A stretch of DNA of 64,000 bases. Origin: Pseudidiomarina indica (GTDB taxonomy: Bacteria; Pseudomonadota; Gammaproteobacteria; Enterobacterales; Alteromonadaceae). Within the stretch, counting starts at the first letter, position 1; each line of letters starts with the position of its first letter. Position numbers and translations under genes: made by a program. Below are positions 7,133 to 16,336 of the stretch, one piece after another. The notes under the pieces are model-generated. The model saw nothing but the letters and a program-made list of their open reading frames with translations, was not told the DNA's origin and did no database searches. Where the stretch lies: the NCBI RefSeq assembly GCF_900104245.1, contig NZ_FMXN01000011.1:1-64000 (forward strand), written 5' to 3'.

Positions 7133-7675
7133 TTAGTCCTGCAGTGCGCCAAATCCTTTGGCCCCCATCAACCAATAAACTTCATCAGCCTCACCTTCGG
7201 GTGAAAGACCAAAACTAAATCCTAATACTCCCAATTCTCGCGAAAATAACGTGTATGTTGATTTACCTCTTTGGCGGCCAGCTAAATTTGCGTCGCGAGG
7301 CGTTTCAATCAGATAAGCATCGGTTATTTCACGCCCCCAAAGCGACAATGAAATTCCTTGTCGTACCACCTTATAAGTCACTCCATGAAGCTTCCAGCTT
7401 GGCGGCAATTCAGTATTCGCTTTCGGAAATGAGAACGCGTAAGCTTGGGAAAAAATACAAACATAATCATCATCAACACTGCAAAACGTCGCTTCGTTGA
7501 TTCCATCGCGCCCAATTACAAATCGGCCATCTTCACTAGATGAAAGCGGCTCAATAATTGTTTTGAAATTCCTATCAAACCAACCAACATACTTGAATTT
7601 TCGACGTTCATCAGCAAAACAATTCATGGACATAAGAAATATGCATATAACCATAAACTTAAGTAGTGGATTCAT
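7133..7675 (-). CDS. Exported immunity-like protein, toxin partner absent
   Basis: 180 residues from ATG 7675 with a TGGGGAT ribosome site about 5 bases upstream and signal peptide MNPLLKFMVICIFLMSMNCFA. The mature protein has one cysteine pair (FCSVDDDYVCIF). Its C-terminal segment (ELGVLGFSFG...EVYWLMGAKG) resembles the immunity-like protein at 5337-5807. No toxin lies upstream: the next gene to the right is the chromosomal peptidase at 7708. Its stop is in frame with the Rhs core remnant that follows. It looks like the survivor of a toxin-immunity pair whose rhs gene was deleted. It marks the right edge of the island. Confidence 0.55.
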   Translation of the reverse strand: MNPLLKFMVICIFLMSMNCFADERRKFKYVGWFDRNFKTIIEPLSSSEDGRFVIGRDGINEATFCSVDDDYVCIFSQAYAFSFPKANTELPPSWKLHGVTYKVVRQGISLSLWGREITDAYLIETPRDANLAGRQRGKSTYTLFSRELGVLGFSFGLSPEGEADEVYWLMGAKGFGALQD

Positions 7676-7707
7676 CTATATCCCCATTACTAAACTATGA
7701 CGTCGCT

Positions 7708-8523
7708 CTAGTGAGGTTTGCTTAATTGAAGGTACAGATCGGGCCAAACACCGATGTCGTGGTACTGCATCGGTGTCATTTCTGGCACTGGCCGCCATGC
7801 ATAATGATTGGGAACAGTGGCGCAGGTGGCCACCGCATGCAGGCCAATGATGCCCTCAGGAGAGCCTAGCTGCCACTGTCCATCTTCTTGCTCTACCCCC
7901 AATTGTTGCCACTCAGACACCGCTCGATGCCAAGGTAAGCGTTTCCAGAAGGCTTGTAATTCAGTTGCAGTCATTTGTTGCTGGGTTGTGACCACCACAT
8001 TTAAACTAGGGTGCTGATAATGCCCATGGCAAAATGGCTCGGCCAATTCAGGCGACATTGCATACTCATCCACCAGCCCTAACCAATGGCCAATTTCGTG
8101 GCCTAGCAATGCCACTGAGCCTGTGCTGGGCATTACAATTTGTTGAGGCGAACTATGTGCAATGCCCCAATCTTGATTGGCAACTAACAACAGCTGAGGA
8201 GCAGCAGACGATAGGGGTGATTGCGGTGAATTCCATTGACAGTGCAACCGTTGGCGCACTCCCTGGGGCGCACAGTGGAGCTCGGTGGGTAAATAATAGT
8301 GCAAGTCGAAGCACCCATAAAAGTGAGCCAATGGATGCTCTTGCCAAGCTGAGAGGAGACTCCAGGCTGCTTGGCGGTCGCTCACTGGTATATACACCGC
8401 TGTGGCCGTGCGGACCCCACATTGATGCCCTAGGCTGCTCACTGATTGTGGCCAAGGGGCGAGCACGGAAGAACTCCCGCTTAAAGCACTAACGCTCAGC
8501 CACACCGCAAGCAACCAATTCAA
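7708..8523 (-). CDS. Secreted zinc metallopeptidase-like protein (HExxHxxGxxD)
   Basis: 271 residues from TTG 8523, which lies 9 bases after the nlpI stop and is the only start giving a signal peptide (MNWLLAVWLSVSALSGSSSVLA). The motif at residues 142-152, HEIGHWLGLVDEY, fits the metzincin pattern HExxHxxGxx(H/D) with Asp as third zinc ligand, as in snapalysin-type enzymes. Six cysteines (for example HQCG, GCFD, LHCAP) suggest disulfides in the periplasm or outside. No named family recognised. Close coupling to nlpI suggests co-expression with that outer-membrane adaptor lipoprotein. The codon and base use resemble the chromosome rather than the Rhs island. Confidence 0.65.
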   Translation of the reverse strand: MNWLLAVWLSVSALSGSSSVLAPWPQSVSSLGHQCGVRTATAVYIPVSDRQAAWSLLSAWQEHPLAHFYGCFDLHYYLPTELHCAPQGVRQRLHCQWNSPQSPLSSAAPQLLLVANQDWGIAHSSPQQIVMPSTGSVALLGHEIGHWLGLVDEYAMSPELAEPFCHGHYQHPSLNVVVTTQQQMTATELQAFWKRLPWHRAVSEWQQLGVEQEDGQWQLGSPEGIIGLHAVATCATVPNHYAWRPVPEMTPMQYHDIGVWPDLYLQLSKPH

Positions 8524-8532
8524 CTCGGTGCC

Positions 8533-9438
8533 CTATTCCGATTGAGCACTCGCTTCGCGAGCCAAGGCAGTACGATGCAATTCCAAGTTGGCATAACGAT
8601 ATTCTAAGAAAAACGGCACATGAGTGCTCAACGCCATTCGAAAATACACTTCAGCAGTGGCAAAATCACCGTCTAATTGGCGTAATTTGCCCAGATAAAA
8701 ATAGGTTTCACACATCCGCTCTGCCGGCGTTTCATCATCACTTAATTCGCGTAATGCGTATTCTTGGATAAAGCGATCATCGTCAATCGCCCCTAAAATT
8801 AAATCAACCAAATACCAGCCCCATTCTTGATTCGCGAAGTCAAGGCGGCGTTTGGCAAGATTCAACCGTGCTGTGGCGGGATCTTTTTCCGCTTCCGCAA
8901 AATATAACCAAATAACGCGATACGCATCATTGGGTGATTGCTCAAGTGCGGTATTAAAGTCTTTAATTGCCCAATCGATACGATCGTCATAATAAGACGT
9001 TAAGGCACGATTTAAGACTCCATAGGGATGCTCCGGATCGAGTTCTAGCACCGCATCAAACATTTCGTAGGCATAGCCATACTCTTGTATCGCCGTATAA
9101 TGAATGCCTAAGTAATTATAAGCAGAAGCTAATCGAGGGTTGTGCTCCAAAGCCTGATGAAAATCATAACGAGCTAAGCCATACAACCCCAACGCATCAT
9201 AAAGTGAACCACGGCGGTATTTTAAATCCGCTTGCCCTTCAGTCGGAATGGAAAGTTCTGCTTCATTTGCCAAAAGTTCGTTGATCTTAGCGATTTCAAC
9301 TTGATAACGCATATCGGGTTCGTCGGGTTTGACCACCGCCAAATTCATCAACGCAGTGGCCGTCGTTGTTGACGTGGTCTGGGCACAACCGATCACTGAA
9401 GCCAACATAATCGCAACGAATCCCATCCGGAGTTTCAT
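8533..9438 (-). CDS. nlpI: Lipoprotein NlpI, TPR adaptor
   Basis: ATG 9438 starts MKLRMGFVAIMLASVIGC, a lipoprotein signal with a VIGC lipobox; the in-frame TTG at 9447 is rejected. 301 residues, close to E. coli NlpI (294). Tetratricopeptide repeats are visible from about residue 60, for example LKYRRGSLYDALGLYGLARY, SAYNYLGIHYT and YGVLNRALTSYYDDRIDWA. In E. coli NlpI is an outer-membrane adaptor that brings the protease Prc to the peptidoglycan endopeptidase MepS. It lies just downstream of pnp, the same order as in E. coli. Confidence 0.9.
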   Translation of the reverse strand: MKLRMGFVAIMLASVIGCAQTTSTTTATALMNLAVVKPDEPDMRYQVEIAKINELLANEAELSIPTEGQADLKYRRGSLYDALGLYGLARYDFHQALEHNPRLASAYNYLGIHYTAIQEYGYAYEMFDAVLELDPEHPYGVLNRALTSYYDDRIDWAIKDFNTALEQSPNDAYRVIWLYFAEAEKDPATARLNLAKRRLDFANQEWGWYLVDLILGAIDDDRFIQEYALRELSDDETPAERMCETYFYLGKLRQLDGDFATAEVYFRMALSTHVPFFLEYRYANLELHRTALAREASAQSE

Positions 9439-9519
9439 AATTAACAACCTTGTATAGACGATCTGGAAAGTCTCATAATAACTTAGATGAACGAGAAAAA
9501 CGAAGGTTCAGAAAAAAGA

Positions 9520-9552
9520 AAAGCTGCGCTTGGAAACTCCAAACGCAGCTTT
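9520..9552 (-). terminator. Rho-independent terminator after pnp
   Basis: AAAGCTGCG at 9520-9528 pairs with CGCAGCTTT at 9544-9552. On the minus strand the hairpin is followed by TTCTTTTTTC. It lies between the pnp stop (9585) and nlpI. Confidence 0.8.
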
Positions 9553-9584
9553 GAGCTGACTAGTCAGTGATTGCTGAATGAAAA

Positions 9585-11723
9585 TTACTCGTCGTCGGCC
9601 GACGTGTTCGTCTCATCTGCTACCGGTGCTTCTGTTTGCGCTGGTTTTTCAGCTGCATCTTTCATGCTTAAACGGATGCGACCTTGACGATCAATTTCTA
9701 ATACCTTCACTGGGACCACATCACCCACTTTCAGATATTCGTTCACATCATTCACTCGCTCTTCAGCGATTTGAGAAATGTGAACTAAACCGTCTTTGCC
9801 TGGTAAAATTGTTACGAAGGCACCAAAGTCAACAATGCGAGCAACCTTACCTTGGTAAATACGGCCCACTTCCACTTCAGCCGTTAATTCCTCAATTCGA
9901 GCAATGGCGGCGTCGGCTGATTCCTGGTCGGTCGCAGCAATGCGAACCGTACCATCATCATTGATTTCGATATTGGTGTTCGTGCTTTCGGTCAATTCAC
10001 GAATCACTGCACCACCTTTACCAATCACATCACGAATCTTGTCTGGGTTGATTTTAATCGTGGTGTAACGAGGCGCATAGCTGGATAGTTCGGTACGAGC
10101 ACTGGCAATCGCTTCGTCCATGACTTGCAAAATATGCAACCGTGCAGACTTGGCCTGTGCCAATGCGATTTCCATGATTTCACGGGTGATTCCATCAATC
10201 TTGATGTCCATTTGCAGAGCAGTGACCCCTTCCGCGGTTCCCGCTACTTTAAAGTCCATATCACCCAAGTGGTCTTCGTCACCTAAAATATCAGACAACA
10301 CCACAAATTTGTCGCCTTCTTTCACCAAGCCCATGGCAATACCAGCAACCGATGCTTTAATTGGCACCCCGGCATCCATCAAGGCCAACGAAGCACCACA
10401 CACGGACGCCATTGAACTTGAACCGTTGGATTCGGTGATTTCAGACACCACTCGTACGGTGTACGGGAATTCGTCTTGGCTCGGCATTACCGCTTGAACA
10501 CCGCGCTTCGCCAAACGGCCATGGCCAATTTCGCGACGCTTCGGTGAGCCAACCATGCCAGTCTCACCCACACAGTACGGAGGGAAGTTGTAATGCAACA
10601 TGAAGCGACTGTCCACTTTACCGGTTAAGTCGTCAATCATCTGTGCATCGCGCTCAGTTCCCAAGGTAGCGGTTACTAACGCTTGCGTTTCGCCGCGCGT
10701 GAACACTGCTGAACCGTGTGTTCTTGGTAATACACCCGTCGCAATATGCAACGCACGAACCATATCTGGTTCACGGCCATCGATTCGTTTTTCGCCTGCA
10801 ATGATGCGGCTACGTACTAATTCACCTTCTAAGCGGTGGAATAACTCACCGACTTCATTGACATCGACGGTCTCGTCTTCTGCGACCAACTTCTCCACAA
10901 CCTCTGCTTTTAACGCATTCAGTTGTTCATGGCGCTTTGCTTTTTCGGTAATGGCGTAGGCTTCAGCAATTCCTGCTTCTGCCAAGGCTTTGATTTGATT
11001 CAACAGTGCATCGTTGGTGGCAGGTGCAACCCAGTCCCACTTCTCTTTGCCCGCTTCTGCAGCAAATTCATTGATGGCTTGGATCACTGTTTGCATTTGC
11101 TCATGACCGTAAACTACGGCACCCAGCATGACATCTTCAGACAATAACTGTGCTTCTGACTCGACCATTAACACGGCACTGGAAGTTCCTGCAACCACGA
11201 GGTCTAGCTTGGACTGCGCCAATTCATCCATGGTTGGGTTCAGCACGTATTCATCGTTCAACACCCCAACGCGCGCAGCACCGATTGGGCCGGCAAAAGG
11301 CACACCAGAAATTGCTAATGCTGCCGAGGTCCCAATTAACGACACAATATCAGGGTTGATTTGTGGGTTGACCGAAATGACGGTGGCAATAATTTGAACT
11401 TCGTTATTAAACCCTTCTGGGAATAATGGACGAATGGGACGGTCAATCAGACGCGAGGTTAAGGTTTCGTTTTCTGAAGGACGGCCTTCACGTTTGAAGA
11501 AACCACCAGGGATTTTACCAGCGGCATAGGTCCGCTCTTGATAGTTTACTGTTAACGGGAAAAAATCTTGACCTTCTTTAGCATCTTTTTTAGCAACCAC
11601 AGTCACTAATACTGTGGTGTCATCCATACTGGCCAATACTGCGGCGGTTGCTTGGCGCGCCATAGCACCGGTTTCTAACGTCACTGTATGTTGACCGTAC
11701 TGGAATTTCTTGGTTATTGGATT
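9585..11723 (-). CDS. pnp: Polyribonucleotide nucleotidyltransferase (PNPase)
   Basis: 3'-5' phosphorolytic exoribonuclease and degradosome member. GTG 11723 is chosen: it gives [19 protein letters not shown], collinear with the E. coli start, and AAGGAA lies about 9 bases ahead; an ATG at 11744 would add seven residues. 712 residues. Two RNase PH domains (about 1-215 and 305-545) flank an alpha-helical domain. The second holds the phosphate-site segment [10 protein letters not shown]. Then come a KH domain ([12 protein letters not shown]) and an S1 domain ([18 protein letters not shown]), with an acidic tail. It follows rpsO as in E. coli, and a large leader hairpin precedes it. Confidence 0.97.
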   Translation of the reverse strand, partial: NPITKKFQYGQHTVTLETGAMARQATAAVLASMDDTTVLVTVVAKKDAKEGQDFFPLTVNYQERTYAAGKIPGGFFKREGRPSENETLTSRLIDRPIRPLFPEGFNNEVQIIATVISVNPQINPDIVSLIGTSAALAISGVPFAGPIGAARVGVLNDEYVLNPTMDELAQSKLDLVVAGTSSAVLMVESEAQLLSEDVMLGAVVYGHEQMQTVIQAINEFAAEAGKEKWDWVAPATNDALLNQIKALAEAGIAEAYAITEKAKRHEQLNALKAEVVEKLVAEDETVDVNEVGELFHRLEGELVRSRIIAGEKRIDGREPDMVRALHIATGVLPRTHGSAVFTRGETQALVTATLGTERDAQMIDDLTGKVDSRFMLHYNFPPYCVGETGMVGSPKRREIGHGRLAKRGVQAVMPSQDEFPYTVRVVSEITESNGSSSMASVCGASLALMDAGVPIKASVAGIAMGLVKEGDKFVVLSDILGDEDHLGDMDFKVAGTAEGVTALQMDIKIDGITREIMEIALAQAKSARLHILQVMDEAIASARTELSSYAPRYTTIKINPDKIRDVIGKGGAVIRELTESTNTNIEINDDGTVRIAATDQESADAAIARIEELTAEVEVGRIYQGKVARIVDFGAFVTILPGKDGLVHISQIAEERVNDVNEYLKVGDVVPVKVLEIDRQGRIRLSMKDAAEKPAQTEAPVADETNTSADDE

Positions 11724-11773
11724 CACGTGTTCATTTCCTTTCATCTTACTTAGTGATGCGTTTTTCGTTACTC

Positions 11774-11814
11774 GTTATTCATGAAAAGTTTCAACCAAAC
11801 TGCTCATGAATAAC
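11774..11814 (-). promoter_or_regulatory. pnp leader hairpin, likely RNase III autoregulation site
   Basis: GTTATTCATGA at 11774-11784 is perfectly complementary to TCATGAATAAC at 11804-11814, and the inner part AGTTT-CAACC-AAACT extends the stem. It lies in the transcribed leader, about 50 bases before the pnp start. In E. coli a similar leader stem is cleaved by RNase III and then by PNPase to repress pnp. Analogous use here is inferred. Confidence 0.65.
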
Positions 11815-11849
11815 TTATAACGGCCAACGCCCAGTCAATATTAAAACAA

Positions 11850-11872
11850 AAAAGGGGCCACCTGTGGCCCCT
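11850..11872 (-). terminator. Terminator after rpsO
   Basis: GGGGCCACCTGTGGCCCC (11854-11871) folds into a tight hairpin, followed on the minus strand by TTTTTTG. It ends the rpsO message; pnp is reached by read-through or from its own promoter. Confidence 0.85.
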
Positions 11873-11887
11873 TCACTCGAACTTTGC

Positions 11888-12157
11888 TTAGCGACGTAAA
11901 CCGAGTCGCTCAATCAGAGTTGCATAACGCTGATTGTCTTTACGCTTTAAGTAGTCCAACAACTTACGACGTTGGCTAACCATCCGTAATAGACCACGAC
12001 GTGAGTGGTGATCTTTAGCGTGTTCTTGGAAGTGGCTCTGCAGCTCGTTAATGTTTGCAGTTAACAAAGCGACTTGAACTTCTGGTGAACCAGTATCGTT
12101 TTCGCTTTGGCCGTATTCTTTAACGATTTCCGCTTTTTTTGCCGTACTTAGTGACAT
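11888..12157 (-). CDS. rpsO: 30S ribosomal protein S15
   Basis: 89 residues, the normal S15 length. It carries the conserved [20 protein letters not shown] and [21 protein letters not shown] segments that bind the 16S rRNA central domain. ATG 12157 is preceded by AGGAGT. It has its own sigma-70 promoter and terminator, between truB and pnp as in E. coli. Confidence 0.97.
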   Translation of the reverse strand: MSLSTAKKAEIVKEYGQSENDTGSPEVQVALLTANINELQSHFQEHAKDHHSRRGLLRMVSQRRKLLDYLKRKDNQRYATLIERLGLRR

Positions 12158-12224
12158 AGTTTACTCCTAATGGTGAAAAATATCAGTGCCAATCACTAAT
12201 TCAGCACTGATCAAATCGTGGTGA

Positions 12225-12253
12225 ATTATACGCTCGAATCCTACTGAGCGCAA
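12225..12253 (-). promoter_or_regulatory. Sigma-70 promoter of rpsO
   Basis: On the minus strand TTGCGC (12253-12248), 17 bases, then TATAAT (12230-12225): a perfect -10 and a 4/6 -35. It lies about 70 bases upstream of the rpsO start. Confidence 0.65.
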
Positions 12254-12279
12254 TCTTAACCACTCGTAAAAAAATGAAT

Positions 12280-13224
12280 TTATAGATTTAACACCCGTTT
12301 GGGTGCTAACAGACTTTCTTGCCCAACGCCGAGCCCTAACATTCGCTCGCCTTCGGCAGCATACACCCGTGCGGGCGCCTCATCAGAGGCCAAGGTTCCC
12401 GCTGGTAAAGGGACTGGATTCCCCCGTTGAAAACGCATCCCATCCTCGTCATTCAGCCGCACTATAGGAAACTGGCGAATCACACTGTCCACTGGTTCCA
12501 ACAAGGCATCCAGCGCCTCATAACGTTCTTGGTCTGGCATTGTTTGCGCGGCGATTTCAGCCAACTCTTCCATCCGCCAAACACGACCTTTAACGCCTTC
12601 TATCCAAGTTCGTCGAAGTTCGGCCACATAGGCACCGCACCCCAAAAACTGTCCCATATCATCAATCAAGGTTCGAATATAAGTTCCTTTTGAGCAGGTC
12701 ACTTCCAAGTGCAGTCGATCCCCTTCCCAACCCAACTGTTGAATTGAATGAATGGTGATTGTGCGTGTTTTTAACGGCACATCAATTCCTTGCCGCGCGT
12801 ACCAATAGAGCGGCTTGCCTTCGTATTTCAGAGCTGAATACATCGAGGGCGACTGCTCTTGTTCCCCAGTAAAGTGGGCGATAGCCGCATCGATCAACCC
12901 ATCGTTGAGCACCGCTAGCTGCGCATCGGTGGCGGTCCAGACAATATCGCCTTCCGCATCACTCGTCGTGGTACGCTGCCCAAGTTGCGCGACCACCTGA
13001 TACGTTTTATCAGCAGCCAAAGAAAAATGAGATAATTTGGTGGCTTCGCCAAAACACAGCGGCAAAATACCCGTTGCTAATGGGTCCAAAGCGCCCGTAT
13101 GTCCCGCTTTATTGGCATTAAAAAAACGCCGCACTTGCTGAAGCGCGGCGTTTGAAGTGAGACCTTGGGGCTTATCTAATAAAATCACGCCGTTCACATC
13201 ACGGCCCGACTTCCGTCGTCCCAT
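12280..13224 (-). CDS. truB: tRNA pseudouridine-55 synthase
   Basis: 314 residues, the same length as E. coli TruB. The catalytic Asp47 lies in GHTGALDPLATGILP, and RNA-binding motifs KGTYIRTLIDDMG and YSALKYEGKPLY are present. It makes pseudouridine in the T-loop of tRNAs. It starts one base after the rbfA stop, in the infB-rbfA-truB operon. Confidence 0.96.
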   Translation of the reverse strand: MGRRKSGRDVNGVILLDKPQGLTSNAALQQVRRFFNANKAGHTGALDPLATGILPLCFGEATKLSHFSLAADKTYQVVAQLGQRTTTSDAEGDIVWTATDAQLAVLNDGLIDAAIAHFTGEQEQSPSMYSALKYEGKPLYWYARQGIDVPLKTRTITIHSIQQLGWEGDRLHLEVTCSKGTYIRTLIDDMGQFLGCGAYVAELRRTWIEGVKGRVWRMEELAEIAAQTMPDQERYEALDALLEPVDSVIRQFPIVRLNDEDGMRFQRGNPVPLPAGTLASDEAPARVYAAEGERMLGLGVGQESLLAPKRVLNL

Positions 13225-13225
13225 T

Positions 13226-13636
13226 TTATTCGTCCCCTTGCTGATCCTTTGTTGAATCGGTTGTCGGTGTTCCTCGCTCCGCGTCTTTGCGCAAGGCTTC
13301 CGCCACTAAACGTGACATCCGGAGGCCTTCACCCAACGACGGATCATGAACAAAGCGCAGTTCAGGAATAATTCGCGCACGAACCCGTTTACCGAGTAGC
13401 GAGCGAACAAAGCCAGCCGCTTCGTTCAGGACTTTTAAAGCAGTTTTCACGTAATCTTCGTCATCATTCAAAAACGTGACATACACTTTGGTGTACGCCA
13501 AATCACGTGATACTTCGACTTCAGAAACCGTCACTAACGAGATGCGAGGATCTTTCAGTTCACGCTGCAGTATCTGCGCAATTTCCCGCTGATACTGCTG
13601 CCCAACCCGATCCGTACGACTGTAATCTCTGGCCAT
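13226..13636 (-). CDS. rbfA: Ribosome-binding factor A
   Basis: 136 residues with the KH-like fold signature ([49 protein letters not shown]). It matures the 5' end of 16S rRNA in the 30S subunit. Its ATG overlaps the infB stop by one base (TAATG), so translation is coupled. Confidence 0.96.
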   Translation of the reverse strand: MARDYSRTDRVGQQYQREIAQILQRELKDPRISLVTVSEVEVSRDLAYTKVYVTFLNDDEDYVKTALKVLNEAAGFVRSLLGKRVRARIIPELRFVHDPSLGEGLRMSRLVAEALRKDAERGTPTTDSTKDQQGDE

Positions 13637-16314
13637 TAGAGGCTCCGTTCTACTTGAACTGTTTCAAACACTTCAATTTGGTCACCGACGCGAACGTCGT
13701 TATAGTTCTTCACGCCAATTCCACATTCCATGCCATGACGAACTTCTTGAACGTCATCTTTAAAGCGACGTAATGACTCTAGCTCACCTTCAAAGATCAC
13801 CACGTTGTCACGTAACACGCGAATTGGAGCTGAGCGCTTCACGATACCTTCAACCACCATACAACCCGCAATCGCGCCAAGTTTTGGTGATTTAAAGACA
13901 TCTCGAACTTCAGCCAAACCGATAATTTGTTGCTTAAACTCAGGCGCTAACATGCCGCCCATTGCCGCCTTCACTTCATCCAATAAGTCATAAATAACGC
14001 TGTAATAACGTAAATCAACAGACTCTTGGTCAATCAAGCGCTTGGCAGAGGCATCTGCACGCACGTTAAAGCCGATAATAATTGCGTTTGAGGCATTCGC
14101 GAGCGACGCATCGGTTTCAGTAATTCCACCCACGCCACTTCCGATAATATTCACTTTCACTTCATCGGTCGCCAAACTCATTAATGAGTCAGAGATGGCT
14201 TCGAGTGAACCTTGAACGTCGGACTTAAGAACAATATTGAGTTCTTTAACGTCGCCTTCTTGCATGTTAGCGAACATGTTCTCCAGTTTCGCTTTCTGCT
14301 GTTTCGCCAATTTCACTTCACGGTATTTGCCTTGACGGTAGTTTGCAACTTCCCGCGCTTTCCGCTCGTCTTTTACCGCTGTGGCTTCATCACCTGCTTG
14401 TGGAACCCCGGATAAACCAAGGATCTCAACTGGAATCGATGGACCTGCTTCTTCTACTTCACGCCCGGTTTCATCACGCATTGCACGAATCTTACCGTAC
14501 TCAAGCCCACACAACACCACATCACCACGACGTAAGGTGCCTTCTTGGACTAAGATAGAGGCTACCGGACCACGGCCCCGGTCAAGTCGTGATTCAATCA
14601 CGATACCACGCGCCATACCGCTGGCAACTGCTTTCAAATCTAACACTTCAGCTTGGAGCAACACTGCTTCAAGGAGGTCCTCAATGCCGTCACCGGTCCG
14701 TGCTGAAACAGGCACAAACATCACATCGCCACCCCACTCTTCTGGGATTACTTCGCGTTGTGCTAACTCGTTCTTAATGCGGTCCGGATCAGCTTCAGGC
14801 TTATCCATTTTGGTAATTGCAACCACAATTGGAACACCTGCTGCTTTGGCGTGTTGAATCGCCTCAATCGTTTGTGGCATCACACCATCGTCCGACGCGA
14901 CCACTAGGATAACAATGTCCGTTGCTCCAGCACCACGCGCACGCATTGAGGTAAAGGCGGCGTGTCCTGGGGTATCTAGGAACGTAATCATGCCGTGATC
15001 GGTTTTCACGTGGTATGCACCAATATGCTGGGTAATCCCACCTGCTTCACCGGCCGCCACCTTCGCTTTCCGAATATGGTCAAGTAATGACGTTTTACCG
15101 TGGTCAACGTGACCCATCACCGTCACGACTGGTGCACGCGACACTAATTGTTGGTTCAGCTCTTCATCACGGTCCGCTAAAATTTCTTGTTCCAGCGCGT
15201 TTTCACTCACCAACACCACTTTATGACCCATTTCCTCAACCACCAGGGTTGCGGTCTCTTGGTCTAAAACTTGGTTGATGGTGACCATCTCACCCATTTT
15301 CATCATGGTTTTGATGACTTCGCTGGCTTTCACCGCCATACGGTTCGCTAATTCACCCACGGTGATCGTTTCGCCGAGGCGCACTTCACGCTCAACCGGC
15401 GCAGCAGGCTTGTTAAACCCATGCTGTAAGGTTGACCGTTTTGCACCTTTACGACGTTTCTCACGGCGCGGTGTATCATCACGCTCATCATCTTTATGGC
15501 GACGCTGCTTGCTTTGCTTACGTCGTGCACGGCGCTCTTCACCTTCATCCTGCTCGTCTTCTGCTTCACGCGCAGTTTGCGAGGTAGTGAAGTGAACTTC
15601 TTCTTGCTCGGCACGCTTCCGCTTGGCTTCTTCTTCCTGCCAACGGGCTTCATTTTCTTCTGCTAAACGACGTGCTTCTTCTGCTTGTCGTGCCGCTTCT
15701 GCTTCTGCTTTTTTCCGTGCTTCTTCTTCTTGAGCTTTGCGTAACCGCTCTGCTTCAACTTTTGCTTCGTCAGCCCGCTTGCGCTCTTCTGGGCTCATTG
15801 CCGCACGCTTTTCAGCTTCAGCTTTCGCCTTCGCTTGCTCTTTCTCTTTGCGAGCAGCTTCTTGCTTGGCTTTCTCTTCTGCTGCTTTTGCGGCCGCTTT
15901 GGCTTGCTCTGCAGCTGCTTTTTTCACTTCTTCTTCCTGACGTTTCAGTTCAGCGGCTAAGCGCTCCTGTTCCAAACGTTCTTGCTCCGCTTTTTGCTGC
16001 TCTTCCAGCACAGAACGTTTAACATAAGTGCGTTTTTTCCGTACTTCAACTTGCACGGATTTCGTCCGGCCTGCAGGGCCGCCACCAATACTTAACGTGC
16101 TCTTTTCTTTACGCTTTAACGTCATTTTGGCAGGTTCGCTAGGCGCAGCCCCACCCGTTGTTTTATTTAAATGAGCCAACAGTGTTTGTTTTTCCTGTTC
16201 ATTGACACGGTCGCCTGGCTGCTTTTTAATGCCTGCTTCCGCAAACTGTTGCACCAAACGATCAACTGTCGTACCGACGTCTTGAGCTAGTTTATCCAGC
16301 GTTACTTCTTCCAT
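13636..16314 (-). CDS. infB: Translation initiation factor IF-2
   Basis: 892 residues, matching E. coli IF-2 alpha (890). Order: a short N-terminal IF2N domain ([18 protein letters not shown]); a long Ala/Glu/Lys/Arg-rich linker (about 95-300); a second IF2N domain ([20 protein letters not shown]); the GTPase domain with G1 [10 protein letters not shown]3 DTPGHAAF and G4 TKMD; then domains II-IV. It places fMet-tRNA on the 30S subunit. The linker's low-complexity coding sequence produces long artefactual frames on the other strand. Internal starts making shorter isoforms, as in E. coli, are possible but not evident. Confidence 0.97.
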   Translation of the reverse strand: MEEVTLDKLAQDVGTTVDRLVQQFAEAGIKKQPGDRVNEQEKQTLLAHLNKTTGGAAPSEPAKMTLKRKEKSTLSIGGGPAGRTKSVQVEVRKKRTYVKRSVLEEQQKAEQERLEQERLAAELKRQEEEVKKAAAEQAKAAAKAAEEKAKQEAARKEKEQAKAKAEAEKRAAMSPEERKRADEAKVEAERLRKAQEEEARKKAEAEAARQAEEARRLAEENEARWQEEEAKRKRAEQEEVHFTTSQTAREAEDEQDEGEERRARRKQSKQRRHKDDERDDTPRREKRRKGAKRSTLQHGFNKPAAPVEREVRLGETITVGELANRMAVKASEVIKTMMKMGEMVTINQVLDQETATLVVEEMGHKVVLVSENALEQEILADRDEELNQQLVSRAPVVTVMGHVDHGKTSLLDHIRKAKVAAGEAGGITQHIGAYHVKTDHGMITFLDTPGHAAFTSMRARGAGATDIVILVVASDDGVMPQTIEAIQHAKAAGVPIVVAITKMDKPEADPDRIKNELAQREVIPEEWGGDVMFVPVSARTGDGIEDLLEAVLLQAEVLDLKAVASGMARGIVIESRLDRGRGPVASILVQEGTLRRGDVVLCGLEYGKIRAMRDETGREVEEAGPSIPVEILGLSGVPQAGDEATAVKDERKAREVANYRQGKYREVKLAKQQKAKLENMFANMQEGDVKELNIVLKSDVQGSLEAISDSLMSLATDEVKVNIIGSGVGGITETDASLANASNAIIIGFNVRADASAKRLIDQESVDLRYYSVIYDLLDEVKAAMGGMLAPEFKQQIIGLAEVRDVFKSPKLGAIAGCMVVEGIVKRSAPIRVLRDNVVIFEGELESLRRFKDDVQEVRHGMECGIGVKNYNDVRVGDQIEVFETVQVERSL

Positions 16315-16336
16315 AGTCTCTAGTACCCCCGTTGAT

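Noticed and set aside
8034-8492. Plus-strand open frame of 152 codons opposite the secreted peptidase
   Set aside because: The minus frame has a signal peptide and a full zinc motif; the plus frame shows no domain or ribosome site.
15275-16022. Long plus-strand frames opposite infB, rich in Leu, Ser or Arg
   Set aside because: They mirror the Ala/Glu/Lys low-complexity linker of IF-2 and are artefacts of its codon pattern.
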